Origin: Acidobacteriota bacterium
Lineage (GTDB): Bacteria; Acidobacteriota; Vicinamibacteria; Vicinamibacterales; UBA2999
Reading direction: 5' to 3'
DNA length: 64,000 bases
Assembly: GCA_020851835.1 (NCBI GenBank)
Contig: JADZBZ010000167.1
Coordinates: 1 to 64,000, forward strand
Of this stretch, positions 31,272-40,980 are shown in pieces. How positions within the stretch are numbered: the first letter of the stretch is position 1; each line of letters opens with the position of its first letter. A program made the translations under genes and the position numbers. Under the pieces are notes generated by a model, which saw only the letters and a list, made by a program, of their open reading frames with translations, did no database searches and was not told where the DNA came from.

Positions 31272-33350
31272 GTGGCGACGGAACCAGGCGACTTGGATTG
31301 GCTCGCGATCAATACCATCAGAACCCTGTCGATCGACGCGGTCCAGGCCGCCCGTTCCGGCCACCCCGGCACGCCCATGGCCATGGCGCCGGTGGCGTAC
31401 ACCCTCTGGCAGCACGTCCTGCGTTTCGATCCGGACGATCCGATCTGGCCCAATCGCGATCGGTTCGTGCTGTCGATCGGCCACGCATCGATGCTGCTGT
31501 ATTCGCTGTTGCACCTGTGCGGCGTCAGAGCGGTCAACGCCGCGTACGAGCGGCTCGGCGAGCCGTCGGTCTCGCTCGACGACCTCACGCGATTCCGGCA
31601 GCTTGACGGCAAGTGTCCCGGCCACCCCGAATACCGATGGACCTCTGGGGTCGAGACGACGACCGGCCCGCTCGGCCAAGGCGTCGCCGCCAGCGTGGGG
31701 ATGGCGATCGCGAGCCGGTGGATGGGGACGTACTTCAACCGCCCGGGCTTCGACCTCTTCGACTACGACGTGTACGCGCTGGCCGGCGACGGATGCCTGA
31801 TGGAGGGGATTGCCTCAGAGGCCGGCTCCCTGGCCGGCCACCTCGGACTCGACCGGCTGTGCTGGATCTACGACAACAACCACATCACGATTGAGGGGGC
31901 CACCAGCCTGGCCTTCTCCGAGGATGTCGCCGCGCGGTTCGTCGCTTACGGCTGGCAGGTGCTTCGTGTGCCCGACGCCAACGACCTGGGCCAGTTGCGC
32001 GCCGCCTTCGCGCGGTTTCGCACCGCCGGCGATCGGCCCACGCTGATCGTCGTGGACAGTCACATCGGGTACGGTGCGCCCCACAAGCAGGACACGAGCG
32101 CGGCCCACGGGGAGCCGCTGGGCGAGGAGGAAGTTCGGCTGGCCAAGCGTCAGTACGGCTGGCCGGAGGATGCGACGTTCCTCGTGCCCGACGGCGTCCG
32201 CGAGCACTTCGCGGCCGGCATCGGGTCGCGCGGCCGCGCGGCACGCGCCGCCTGGATGGATCGTTTCGAGGTCTACCGACGCGAGCATCCCGTCCTCGCT
32301 CGCGAGCTGTACGCGATGCAGCACCGCGACCTTCCCCAAGGGTGGGACGCCGACGTGCCGGCGTTTCCGGCCGATGCGAAGGGGCTCTCGGGCAGGGACG
32401 CGTCGAGCCAGGTGCTGAATGCCATCGCGCCTCGCGTGCCCTGGCTCGTCGGCGGCTCCGCCGACCTGGCCCCATCGACCAAGACTCGACTCACGTTCGA
32501 AGGCGCCGGCGACATCGGCGCGGGCCTCTGGGACGGCCGCAATCTCCACTTCGGCGTGCGCGAGCACGCGATGGGGGCGGTTCTCAACGGCCTGTCGCTC
32601 TCCAAGGTCCGGCCGTTCGGATCCGGGTTCCTGATCTTCAGCGACTACGGCCGGCCCGCTATCCGCCTGAGCGCGTTGATGGAGATTCCGGTCATCTACG
32701 TCTTCACGCACGACTCGATTGGCGTTGGCGAAGACGGGCCGACCCACCAGCCGGTCGAGCAACTGGCGTCGCTGCGCGCCATTCCCGGACTCGTCACGTT
32801 GCGGCCCGCCGACGCCAACGAGGTTGCCGAAGCCTGGCGGCTCATCATGCAGCTTCGGCACCGGCCAGTGGCGCTCGTGCTGTCTCGCCAGGACCTTCCG
32901 ACCGTGGACCGGTCCCGATACGCGCCGGCGTCCGGCCTGGCTCGTGGAGGCTACGTGCTCGCCGACAGCGCGGACGGGGCGCCCGAGGTCGTGCTGCTCG
33001 CCACGGGCAGCGAAGTGTCCCTGTGCCTCGAGGCCCATGAACACCTCGCACGCGCCGGCGTCCGATCGCGGGTCGTCAGCCTGCCGTCGTGGGAGATCTT
33101 CGAGGAACAAAGCCGGGCGTACCGAGACGACGTGCTGCCGCCAGCCGTGACGTCGCGGGTGGCGGTCGAGCAGGCGTCCACGTTCGGCTGGGAGCGGTAC
33201 GTCGGCTCGCGCGGCGCGATTGTCGGGATGCGGACGTTCGGGGCGTCCGCTCCGCTCAGGGCGCTCCAGAAGAAGTTCGGCTTCACGCCCGATCGGATCG
33301 TCGCGGTCGCGATGGAATTGCGCGCGCGTGCACGGGAGGCTCGGGCGTGA
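31272..33350 (+). CDS. tkt: Transketolase
   Basis: This 692-aa thiamine diphosphate enzyme transfers two-carbon units in the pentose phosphate pathway. ARSGHPGTPMAMAPVAY lies at about 20-36. The ThDP/Mg motif starts with LAGDGCLMEG near 171 and runs to NNH. A pyrimidine-domain region FGVREHAMGAV lies near 425, and THDSIGVGEDGPTHQPVEQL near 480. It is full length. It starts at GTG with GGAGGG before it and overlaps rpiB by four bases (GTGA). It opens the six-gene sugar phosphate operon. Confidence 0.96.
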   Translation: MATEPGDLDWLAINTIRTLSIDAVQAARSGHPGTPMAMAPVAYTLWQHVLRFDPDDPIWPNRDRFVLSIGHASMLLYSLLHLCGVRAVNAAYERLGEPSVSLDDLTRFRQLDGKCPGHPEYRWTSGVETTTGPLGQGVAASVGMAIASRWMGTYFNRPGFDLFDYDVYALAGDGCLMEGIASEAGSLAGHLGLDRLCWIYDNNHITIEGATSLAFSEDVAARFVAYGWQVLRVPDANDLGQLRAAFARFRTAGDRPTLIVVDSHIGYGAPHKQDTSAAHGEPLGEEEVRLAKRQYGWPEDATFLVPDGVREHFAAGIGSRGRAARAAWMDRFEVYRREHPVLARELYAMQHRDLPQGWDADVPAFPADAKGLSGRDASSQVLNAIAPRVPWLVGGSADLAPSTKTRLTFEGAGDIGAGLWDGRNLHFGVREHAMGAVLNGLSLSKVRPFGSGFLIFSDYGRPAIRLSALMEIPVIYVFTHDSIGVGEDGPTHQPVEQLASLRAIPGLVTLRPADANEVAEAWRLIMQLRHRPVALVLSRQDLPTVDRSRYAPASGLARGGYVLADSADGAPEVVLLATGSEVSLCLEAHEHLARAGVRSRVVSLPSWEIFEEQSRAYRDDVLPPAVTSRVAVEQASTFGWERYVGSRGAIVGMRTFGASAPLRALQKKFGFTPDRIVAVAMELRARAREARA

Positions 33351-33826
33351 GCGCGGGCGTCAGGCGCATCGCCGTGGGGGCCGACCACGCGGGCTATGGG
33401 TTGAAGACGCAGGTGGCCGAACACGTGCGCCGGCTGAGGCACGAAGTGCTCGATCTCGGTACCCGTTATACCCAGCCAGTCGACTACCCGGACTACGCGG
33501 AGGCCGTTGGGCAGGCGGTGCTGGACGGCCGGGCCGACCGCGCAATACTCGTGTGCGGCAGCGGAGTCGGCGCGTCGGTTGCCGCCAACAAGCTGCGCGG
33601 CATCCGGGCTGGCCTCTGTCACGACGTCTACTCAGCCCATCAGGGCGTGGAGCACGACAACATGAACGTGCTCGTCCTCGGCGCGCGCGTGATCGGGCCG
33701 GCGCTCGCCGAGGACCTGGTCGCGGCATTCCTCGCCGCCACATTTTCCGGCGAAGCCCGGCACGTCCGGCGGTTGCACAAGGTGGCCGCGCTCGAAGCTC
33801 GGGAGCCGTCTCGGAAGGACACGTGA
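33347..33826 (+). CDS. rpiB: Ribose-5-phosphate isomerase B
   Basis: This 159-aa LacA/RpiB-family protein interconverts ribulose- and ribose-5-phosphate. VGADHAGYGLK lies at 10-20, DYPDYA near 47, and the active-site Cys loop is VCGSGVGASVAANK near 67-80. GLCHDVYSAHQGVEHDNMNV, carrying the conserved His and Asn, lies near 88-107. Start is the GTG overlapping the tkt stop; the fused tal/pgi gene follows after four bases. Confidence 0.94.
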   Translation: MSAGVRRIAVGADHAGYGLKTQVAEHVRRLRHEVLDLGTRYTQPVDYPDYAEAVGQAVLDGRADRAILVCGSGVGASVAANKLRGIRAGLCHDVYSAHQGVEHDNMNVLVLGARVIGPALAEDLVAAFLAATFSGEARHVRRLHKVAALEAREPSRKDT

Positions 33827-33830
33827 ACGC

Positions 33831-36695
33831 ATGAACCCCATCCTCAGCCTCGCCGGCTACGGCCAGTCGGTCTGGCTTGACTACATTCGACGCCACCTCA
33901 TCACGTCCGGCGAGCTCCAGCGGCTCGTCGCCGAGGACGGCCTGGCCGGCGTGACCTCGAATCCCGCGATCTTCGAAAGGGCCATCGCGGGCAGCTCCGA
34001 TTATGCCGAGGCGCTGGCGCGGCACGTGCGCGCCGGCGTCTCGACCGCCAAGGGCCTGTACGAGGCGCTGGCCATCGAGGACATCCAGATGGCCGCCGAC
34101 GTCCTCCATCAAGTGTTCCTGAGAACGTCCGGTCGCGATGGGTTCGTTAGCCTCGAGGTCTCGCCAGAGCTCTCGCGGGCCACCCCGGGCACCCTCGACG
34201 AGGCGCGGCGCCTCTGGCACGCGGTGGGCCGCGAGAACGTCATGATCAAAGTGCCCGCCACACCCGAGGGCATCGTGGCAATCCAACCGCTCATCGCGGA
34301 GGCCATCAACGTCAATGTCACGCTCCTGTTCAGCGTCGCGGCCTATGAACGCGTCGCGGAGGCGTACCTCGCCGGCCTCGAGGCGCGCCTCGCTGCCGGC
34401 CTCGAGATTGGGCGCGTGGCCAGCGTCGCCAGCTTCTTCGTCAGCCGGATCGACACGGCGGTCGACGCGATCCTGACGGCGAAGGGCGCCAACTCGACCG
34501 GGACACTCGACCAGATCCGGCTCGCCGGCTTACTCGGGAAAACTGCGGTCGCCAACGCCAGGCAGGCGCGGCGGTCCTACCTGCGACGTCTCGATATGCC
34601 GCGATGGCGGGCGCTCGCCGAGCGCGGCGCGATGCCGCAGCGCCTGCTCTGGGCCAGCACCGGGACGAAGAACCCCGCGTACCCCGACACGAAATACGTC
34701 GAGGAGTTGATCGGCCGGGACACGGTCAACACGATCCCGCCGGCGACCTACGACGCGTTCCGCGCCCACGGCCGGCCGCGGGCGAGTCTCGACGAGGCGC
34801 CGGAGCAGGCCGACCAAGTCATCGATCAGCTCGAGGCCGCCGGCATCTCGCTTCAGGCGGTGGGCGAACAGTTGCTCGCGTCCGGTCTCGGGCAGTTCAG
34901 CGACGCGTTTCGAACGCTGCTCGCGGCCGTCGGCGATCGATGCGCGACGCTGAACGTGCCGGCCCGCCCGACGGTGACCTTGGCCGTCGGGACCGTTGAG
35001 CAGGCGGCCATCGACGCCGAGACGGCCCGCTGGACGAAGGCCGGATCGTCGAGCCGGCTCTGGGCGGGGGACGCATCTCTCTGGACGGGCCATGACGAGG
35101 CGAGCTGGCTCGGATGGCTCACCATCGTCGACCAACAGCACGCGCAGATTGACCATCTGGAGGCCATTGCGGACGATGTCCGGTCCGCGGGGTTTTCACA
35201 TGCCTTGTTGCTCGGGATGGGCGGCTCCAGTCTGGCTCCCGAAGTGTTCAGACGGACGTTCGGCCGCCGGGTAGGCTTTCCGGACCTGCACATCCTCGAC
35301 TCGACGGATCCCGCGCAGATCGCGCACGTCGAGTCGCAAATCGATCTGGCGAACACGGTGGTTATCGTATCGAGCAAATCCGGCAGCACGCTCGAGCCGA
35401 ATATCCTGCTGGACTATTTCTACGATCGCGTCAGCCGCGTTGCCGGCGCGGCCGAGGCCCCGCGACGGTTCATCGCGGTGACGGATCCGGGCTCGTTGCT
35501 CGCGCGAGCCGCGACCGAGCGCGGATTTCGGCACATCGCCTGCGGCGTGCCGAGCATCGGGGGACGCTACTCGGCGCTGTCCGACTTCGGGCTGGTGCCT
35601 GCCGCCGTGATGGGAATCGATCTGCGACGGCTGCTGGAGCGCGCGGCGCGGATGGTGGTCACCTGCGCGGCCTGCGTGCCGCCGGGCGACAACCCGGGCG
35701 TGCGGCTGGGGATCGCGCTCGGCGCACTCGCGCGCGGCGGCCGCGACAAGCTCACGCTGGTGGTGTCGCCCGCGATCGGCGACCTGGGCGCCTGGCTCGA
35801 ACAACTGATCGCCGAATCGACCGGCAAGGCCGGCCGGGGCATCGTGCCGATCGACCTCGAGCCGCTGGGCGCGCCGCATCTCTATCGCGGCGACAGAACA
35901 TTCGTCTACATTCGCCTCGAGGAAGCGCCTGACGCCGCCCAGGACGTCGCGGTGGTCGCCCTCGAGCAAGCCGGGCATGCGGTGTTGCGCGTGCGGGTCG
36001 ACGACGCGTACGACCTGGGACAGGAATTCTTTCGCTGGGAGATCGCCACAGCCGTCGCGGGCGCGATCCTCGGGATCAATCCCTTCGATCAACCTGATGT
36101 CGAGGCGAGCAAGGTCGCGACCCGGCGGCTCACCGACGAGTACGACGCGTCCGGATCGCTGCCGGCGGACCCGCCCTTTTGCGTCGAGGACAGGTTCGCT
36201 CTCCATGCGGATGCCGGTAACGCGGCCGCGCTCATGGCGGCGGCCGGAGGCCGCGCGCCCGCGGTCGAGTACCTGCGCGCCCACCTCGGGCGCGTGAGGG
36301 CGGGGGACTATGTCGCGTTGCTGGCCTACGTGCCGATGAGCGATGCGCACCGCCGTGCGCTGCAGAACATCCGCCGCCTGGTCCGCGACCGACTCGGCGC
36401 GGCGACCTGTGTCGGGTTCGGCCCGAGGTTTCTGCATTCGACAGGGCAGGTCTACAAGGGCGGTCCCAATACCGGCGTCTTCATCCAGGTGACGTGTGAC
36501 GACGCGGCCGATCTGCCCGTGCCCGGTCGGCGCTACACCTTCGGAATCGTGAAGGCGGCGCAGGCGCGCGGCGATCTTCAGGTGCTGGCGGAGCGCGGCC
36601 GGCGCGCGCTGCGCGTCCATCTTGGCCCGGATGTGGCCGCGGGGCTGGCCTCGCTCGGGCGGCTGATCGAACAGGCGCTCGGAGAACCGGCATGA
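33831..36695 (+). CDS. Fused transaldolase / glucose-6-phosphate isomerase
   Basis: This 954-aa bifunctional protein begins with a transaldolase domain at about 1-370: GVTSNPAIFERAI, the Schiff-base region NVMIKVPATPEG, then LLFSVAAYERVAEAYLAGL. The C-terminal domain from about 395 is phosphoglucose isomerase-like, with GMGGSSLAPEVFRRTFG near 463 and SKSGSTLEPN near 515. It would join the non-oxidative pentose branch to the hexose phosphate pool in one polypeptide. Such Tal-Pgi fusions are known in several phyla, including Actinobacteria, Cyanobacteria and Acidobacteria. Its stop overlaps the fbp start. Confidence 0.94.
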   Translation: MNPILSLAGYGQSVWLDYIRRHLITSGELQRLVAEDGLAGVTSNPAIFERAIAGSSDYAEALARHVRAGVSTAKGLYEALAIEDIQMAADVLHQVFLRTSGRDGFVSLEVSPELSRATPGTLDEARRLWHAVGRENVMIKVPATPEGIVAIQPLIAEAINVNVTLLFSVAAYERVAEAYLAGLEARLAAGLEIGRVASVASFFVSRIDTAVDAILTAKGANSTGTLDQIRLAGLLGKTAVANARQARRSYLRRLDMPRWRALAERGAMPQRLLWASTGTKNPAYPDTKYVEELIGRDTVNTIPPATYDAFRAHGRPRASLDEAPEQADQVIDQLEAAGISLQAVGEQLLASGLGQFSDAFRTLLAAVGDRCATLNVPARPTVTLAVGTVEQAAIDAETARWTKAGSSSRLWAGDASLWTGHDEASWLGWLTIVDQQHAQIDHLEAIADDVRSAGFSHALLLGMGGSSLAPEVFRRTFGRRVGFPDLHILDSTDPAQIAHVESQIDLANTVVIVSSKSGSTLEPNILLDYFYDRVSRVAGAAEAPRRFIAVTDPGSLLARAATERGFRHIACGVPSIGGRYSALSDFGLVPAAVMGIDLRRLLERAARMVVTCAACVPPGDNPGVRLGIALGALARGGRDKLTLVVSPAIGDLGAWLEQLIAESTGKAGRGIVPIDLEPLGAPHLYRGDRTFVYIRLEEAPDAAQDVAVVALEQAGHAVLRVRVDDAYDLGQEFFRWEIATAVAGAILGINPFDQPDVEASKVATRRLTDEYDASGSLPADPPFCVEDRFALHADAGNAAALMAAAGGRAPAVEYLRAHLGRVRAGDYVALLAYVPMSDAHRRALQNIRRLVRDRLGAATCVGFGPRFLHSTGQVYKGGPNTGVFIQVTCDDAADLPVPGRRYTFGIVKAAQARGDLQVLAERGRRALRVHLGPDVAAGLASLGRLIEQALGEPA

Positions 36696-37723
36696 TGCCC
36701 GCGGGGCCGACGGGCCGAATGACCCTGAGCCGCCACATTCTGGAGTGCCAGCGCCGGCAGCCGGACGCGACCGGAGAACTCGCCGTACTGCTCACGCAGT
36801 TGGCGTTCGCCGGAAAGGTCTTCGCGCACGAGCTCCGGCGCGCGGCGCTCGTCGGCGATCTGGGCGCCACGGGCGCCACCAACGTGCAGGGCGAGGCGAC
36901 CAGGAAGCTCGACGTGTTCGGCAACCAGACGATCATCGAGGCGTTTGCGCACGCCGAGATCGTGGCGGCGATCGTGTCCGAGGAGGAAGACGAGCCTCGC
37001 CAGATCGCGAGTGGAGCGAAGGCCTCGTACCTCCTGTGCGTGGATCCACTCGACGGGTCGTCGAATAGCGACACCAACGGCGTCGTCGGTACGATCTTCG
37101 GCGTGTACCGGAGCGGCCAACCGAGCGAGGCGCGCGGGGTCCGGTCCGGCCTGCCCGGTACGGGCCGCGAGCAGGTGGCCGCCGGCTACATCATGTACGG
37201 TCCCAGCACGGTCTTCGTCTACACCACCGGAGACGGCGTCAACGGGTTCACGCTCGACGGTGACATCGGCGAGTTCCTGTTGACCCACCCTGACATCAGG
37301 TGTCCGGCGGAGGGACGCTACTACGCCGTGAATCTTGCCGCAGCGCGGGAGTGGCCCGCGGCCACGCAGGCGTATCTCGACAGCCTGGGCGATCCGACCG
37401 GCCGGTCCCGCGGCTATTCGCAGCGCTACTCCGGCGCCCTGGTCGCCGATGTGCACCGCGCCCTGCTCGAGGGCGGGACGTACTTCTACCCGCCGGATCG
37501 CGGACATCCCGACGGCAAGCTCCGCCTGCTCTACGAGTGCGCGCCGCTCGCCTTCGTCGTCGAGCAGGCCGGAGGACGCGCCACGACCGGCGAGACGTGC
37601 GTCCTCGACGTGCGGATCGAGACGATCCACCAGCGCGCGCCCCTGGCGATCGGCAGCCGCGTGGAGATCGAGCGGTACGAGCAGTTCTTGAACACCAGAT
37701 GTGATTGCGCGACACGGTCCTGA
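36692..37723 (+). CDS. fbp: Class I fructose-1,6-bisphosphatase (copy 1)
   Basis: This 343-aa protein has the family start MTLSRHILECQ after a ten-residue lead. NVQGEATRKLDVFGN carries the region of metal ligands; then VSEEEDE, the signature CVDPLDGSSNSDTNG near 117-131, and YPPDRGHPDGKLRLLYECAP follow. It dephosphorylates FBP to F6P, here probably to return triose carbon to glucose-6-phosphate. It is clearly paralogous to the second copy at 49724-50743. It overlaps the preceding gene by four bases. Confidence 0.94.
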   Translation: MMPAGPTGRMTLSRHILECQRRQPDATGELAVLLTQLAFAGKVFAHELRRAALVGDLGATGATNVQGEATRKLDVFGNQTIIEAFAHAEIVAAIVSEEEDEPRQIASGAKASYLLCVDPLDGSSNSDTNGVVGTIFGVYRSGQPSEARGVRSGLPGTGREQVAAGYIMYGPSTVFVYTTGDGVNGFTLDGDIGEFLLTHPDIRCPAEGRYYAVNLAAAREWPAATQAYLDSLGDPTGRSRGYSQRYSGALVADVHRALLEGGTYFYPPDRGHPDGKLRLLYECAPLAFVVEQAGGRATTGETCVLDVRIETIHQRAPLAIGSRVEIERYEQFLNTRCDCATRS

Positions 37724-37759
37724 CCGGAGGGGACACCTCGCCATGGGAGACACGAAACG

Positions 37760-38740
37760 ATGCAGCTAGGGATGATCGGACTCGGCCGGATGGGCGGCAA
37801 CATGGTGCGCCGCCTGATGCAGGGCGGCCACGCACTCGTCGTGCACGACCTCAATGCGGGCGCCGTGACCGCCCTGGTGGGTGAGGGCGCGACGGGCGTT
37901 GCGTCGCTCGACGATTTCGTCCACGCCCTCGCGCGACCTCGAATCGCCTGGATCATGGTGCCCGCCGGCGAGGCGACCGACGCGATGGTCGGCGCGCTGG
38001 CCGATCGGTTCGAGGCTGACGACGTCATCGTTGACGGCGGCAATTCCCACTACAAGGACGACGTGCGCCGGGCGGGACACCTCGCCCAGCGTGGCATCCA
38101 CTACGTCGACGTCGGCACGAGCGGCGGGGTCTGGGGGCTCGCGCGCGGCTACTCGCTCATGATCGGCGGCTCGGCGGGCATCGTGGGGCGTCTGGACCCG
38201 ATCTTCCGCACGCTGGCCCCGGGCGATGATGGCGTGGCCGAGGTGGGCCTGAAGAGCGGCACCGCGCGGAACGGGTACCTGCACTGCGGGCCCGCCGGCG
38301 CCGGGCACTTCGTCAAGATGGTGCACAACGGGATCGAGTATGGCCTCATGCAGGCCTACGCGGAGGGCCTGGGTCTGCTCCGCGGCGCCGCCGCCCTGCC
38401 GCTGCCAGGCGGGTACCGCTATGAGTTCGCGCTCGAGCAGATCGCCGAGGTGTGGCGGCACGGAAGCGTGATCGGATCCTGGCTGCTCGACCTGACCGCC
38501 GCGGCGCTCGCCGAGGATCCCGGTCTGTCCGGCTACACTGGCGACGTCCAGGATTCCGGAGAGGGGCGCTGGACCATCGAAGCCGCGCTGGAAGAAGGGG
38601 TACCGGTGGACGTCCTCGCCACGTCGCTGTTCGCGCGTTTCCGCTCCCGCCAGGACCACACGTTCGCCGACAAGGTACTGTCGGCGATGCGCTTCAAGTT
38701 CGGCGGCCACGTGGAGCCCGCCGGGAGCAAACGGCCATGA
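37760..38740 (+). CDS. gnd: 6-phosphogluconate dehydrogenase, decarboxylating (short form)
   Basis: This 326-aa protein has the Rossmann start MIGLGRMGGNMVRRL, followed by VVHDLN. The Asp at the end of the second strand often goes with NAD preference. GGNSHYKDD lies near 93-101, and the substrate helix KMVHNGIEYGLMQAYAEGL near 183-201. This is the short GndA/YqeC-type enzyme (about 300-330 aa), not the 470-aa form. It makes ribulose-5-phosphate, CO2 and NAD(P)H. Its stop overlaps the zwf start (ATGA). Confidence 0.93.
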   Translation: MQLGMIGLGRMGGNMVRRLMQGGHALVVHDLNAGAVTALVGEGATGVASLDDFVHALARPRIAWIMVPAGEATDAMVGALADRFEADDVIVDGGNSHYKDDVRRAGHLAQRGIHYVDVGTSGGVWGLARGYSLMIGGSAGIVGRLDPIFRTLAPGDDGVAEVGLKSGTARNGYLHCGPAGAGHFVKMVHNGIEYGLMQAYAEGLGLLRGAAALPLPGGYRYEFALEQIAEVWRHGSVIGSWLLDLTAAALAEDPGLSGYTGDVQDSGEGRWTIEAALEEGVPVDVLATSLFARFRSRQDHTFADKVLSAMRFKFGGHVEPAGSKRP

Positions 38741-40269
38741 CGCCGAAGACGCCCGCACCGTGCATGGTCGTGATTTTCGGCGCGACCGGGGATCTGGCCA
38801 AGCGAAAGCTCTTGCCCGCCCTTTACAACCTCGCGAACCGCCAGCGGCTGCCGGAGGAGTTCACCGTCGTTGGCGCCGGCCGGGAACCGATCACGCACGA
38901 CGCCTACCGCGAGAAGGTTCGTCGCGACCTCGCCGAGTTCGGGCCGCCCGTGGCCGACCCCGCGCTCGCCGCGTGGTTCCATGCGCGCGTGTTCTCCGCG
39001 TTCGAAACGCCGGACGACCTCGAGACCTACGCATCGCTGGCCCGCCGGCTGAACCCATCCGACGCTGGATCGGCGGCAGCCAACGTCGTCTTCTATCTTG
39101 CCGTGCCCCCGAGCGCGGTGGCGGACATCGTCGGCCGTCTCGGCGACCTCGGTCTGCTCGAGGAGCATGAGGGTGCCTGGCGGCGAGTGATCGTGGAGAA
39201 GCCATTCGGCTACGATCTGGCGTCGGCCCGCGCCCTCAACCAGCGGCTGCTCGCGCACCTCGCCGAGCGACAGATTTACCGCATCGATCACTACCTCGGC
39301 AAGGAGACGGTCCAAAACCTGATGGCCTTCCGGTTCGCGAACGGCATCTTCGAACCGGTCTGGAACCGGCGCTACATCGATCACGTGCAAATCACGGTCG
39401 CCGAAACGGTCGGCGTGGAAGATCGTGGGGGCTACTACGACCGGGCCGGGGCGTTGCGGGACATGGTGCAGAACCATCTGTTCCAACTCCTGGCGCTGAC
39501 GGCGATGGAGCCGCCGAATTCATTCCAGGCCGACGCGGTGCGCGACGAGCGTGTGAAAGTGCTGAACGCCATTCATCTGTGCACGCCCGAGGAAGTGATG
39601 ATGAGCGTGGTGCGAGGTCAGTACGCGGCCGGCGACGGCCTGCCCGGCTACCGCCAGGAGCGGGATGTCGCGCGAGATTCCACGACGGAGACCTTCATCG
39701 CACTGAAACTGCTCGTCGAGAACTGGCGGTGGGCGGACGTGCCGTTCTATCTGCGGACCGGCAAGCGGCTGCCGGCGCGCGTCTCAGAGGTGTCCGTGCA
39801 ATTCCGTGGCGCACCGCTGCGGCTCTTTCGCGGACAGGCCGTCGGCGATGTCGAGCCCAACGTGCTCGTGATGCGCATCCAGCCCGACGAAGGCATCGCG
39901 CTGCGCCTGCAGGCGAAGGTTCCAGGTGAGCAGTTCCGCCTCGGCGCCGTGGACATGGACTTCGACTACGCCGACTACTTCGAGAGCCGGCCGAACACCG
40001 GGTACGAGACGCTCCTTCACGACTGCCTGATGGGCGACCAGACGCTGTTCCATCGCGCCGACATGGTCGAGGCCGGATGGACCGTGGTGGCGCCGATCCT
40101 CGACATCCTCCAGGCGGCGCCATCGGCGCTCCTGCACCCGTACCCCGCGCATGCGTGGGGCCCCGCCGCGGCCGACCGGCTCCTGGCGAACGATGGCCGG
40201 CAGTGGCGGACGGTCGCCCACCACTCGTCGCGTGGCCGCCACGATCGGTCCGCTTCGCAGGGCGTGTGA
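38737..40269 (+). CDS. zwf: Glucose-6-phosphate 1-dehydrogenase
   Basis: This 510-aa protein has the coenzyme motif GATGDLAKRKLLPALYNL near 12-29. EKPFGYDLASA lies near 157 and the G6P-binding motif RIDHYLGKE near 181-189. Further down are FQADAVRDERVKVLNAI and the C-terminal YETLLHDCLMGDQTLF. It carries out the first oxidative, NADPH-forming step. ATG 38737 overlaps the gnd stop; a longer upstream frame is a shadow of gnd. It is the last gene of the operon, 178 bases before the next. Confidence 0.96.
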   Translation: MTPKTPAPCMVVIFGATGDLAKRKLLPALYNLANRQRLPEEFTVVGAGREPITHDAYREKVRRDLAEFGPPVADPALAAWFHARVFSAFETPDDLETYASLARRLNPSDAGSAAANVVFYLAVPPSAVADIVGRLGDLGLLEEHEGAWRRVIVEKPFGYDLASARALNQRLLAHLAERQIYRIDHYLGKETVQNLMAFRFANGIFEPVWNRRYIDHVQITVAETVGVEDRGGYYDRAGALRDMVQNHLFQLLALTAMEPPNSFQADAVRDERVKVLNAIHLCTPEEVMMSVVRGQYAAGDGLPGYRQERDVARDSTTETFIALKLLVENWRWADVPFYLRTGKRLPARVSEVSVQFRGAPLRLFRGQAVGDVEPNVLVMRIQPDEGIALRLQAKVPGEQFRLGAVDMDFDYADYFESRPNTGYETLLHDCLMGDQTLFHRADMVEAGWTVVAPILDILQAAPSALLHPYPAHAWGPAAADRLLANDGRQWRTVAHHSSRGRHDRSASQGV

Positions 40270-40323
40270 ATCGCACCGCTTGACGACGGTCAACACGCCT
40301 GTCCTTTGTGAACCATCCACGCG

Positions 40324-40351
40324 TGTAACGGTTCGCGCTCGCCACGGACTA
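40324..40351 (+). promoter_or_regulatory. ECF-type promoter, site J (DUF302 operon)
   Basis: TGTAAC at 40324-40329, 16 bases, GGACTA at 40346-40351; 95 bases to the ATG. It has the same -10 (GGACTA) as site N. Confidence 0.65.
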
Positions 40352-40446
40352 GCCATCAGAAGCGCGGGATGCTTCGCTCGCTCGGGAAATGGGTTCCCGT
40401 GGCGCGCGGTCCAGCGCTTCGCCAGTTATCACAGGAGAACCGAAAC

Positions 40447-40923
40447 ATGTCGATCAAGACCCTCGTCGCTGCGTGTGCTGCCGTCCTCATGATCACCGCG
40501 TCCTCGTCCGCGCTCCGCGCGGCGGACGATACCTTCGACGGAAAGCGCGTGACCGTCGCGTCCGCCAAGTCCTACGAACAGGTCGTGGATGCCGTGAAAT
40601 CGCTCGTGGCGAAGAACGGCATGATGGTGATGGCGGAGGTCGACCAGGGCAAGATGCTGTCCATGACGGGGCTCAGCCTCAAGGCGACGCTCCTGCTCGT
40701 CGGCAGTCCCACCGTGGGCAAGCAGATCTTCGAGCAGAACCACGCAGTCGGCCTGTACGTCCCGCTCCGGGTGTTCGTCTACGCGGATGCCAACGGCAAG
40801 GCCTTCGTGGAGTACGACCTGCCGTCCGCGGTCCTGGCGCAGTTCAAGAACGGGCAAATTGACATGGTGGCGAAGATGCTCGACGAGAAGCTCGCCGGCC
40901 TCGCCACCATGGCGGCCAAGTAG
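40447..40923 (+). CDS. Secreted DUF302 protein
   Basis: This 158-aa protein has a signal peptide (1-25, ending LRAA). The DUF302 fold follows, with SYEQVVDAVKSLVAKNGMMV, then the central VGSPTVGKQIFEQNHAVGLY and PLRVFVYADANGKAFVEYD. DUF302 proteins are small, often periplasmic, of unknown exact role, and frequent in metal or redox contexts. ATG 40447 has AGGAGAAC upstream. It leads a five-gene run (to 44735) with short spacings. Confidence 0.85.
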   Translation: MSIKTLVAACAAVLMITASSSALRAADDTFDGKRVTVASAKSYEQVVDAVKSLVAKNGMMVMAEVDQGKMLSMTGLSLKATLLLVGSPTVGKQIFEQNHAVGLYVPLRVFVYADANGKAFVEYDLPSAVLAQFKNGQIDMVAKMLDEKLAGLATMAAK

Positions 40924-40980
40924 AGGACCTCCCAACGGGAGGCGACGCGTCCTCCCCGTCTTTCGATTCTGGAGTTCCTC

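Noticed and set aside
31815..33110. Minus-strand frame of 431 codons opposite tkt
   Set aside because: Shadow of the transketolase gene in high-GC DNA.
35196..36620. Minus-strand frame of 474 codons opposite tal/pgi
   Set aside because: Shadow frame; no domain, no start signal.
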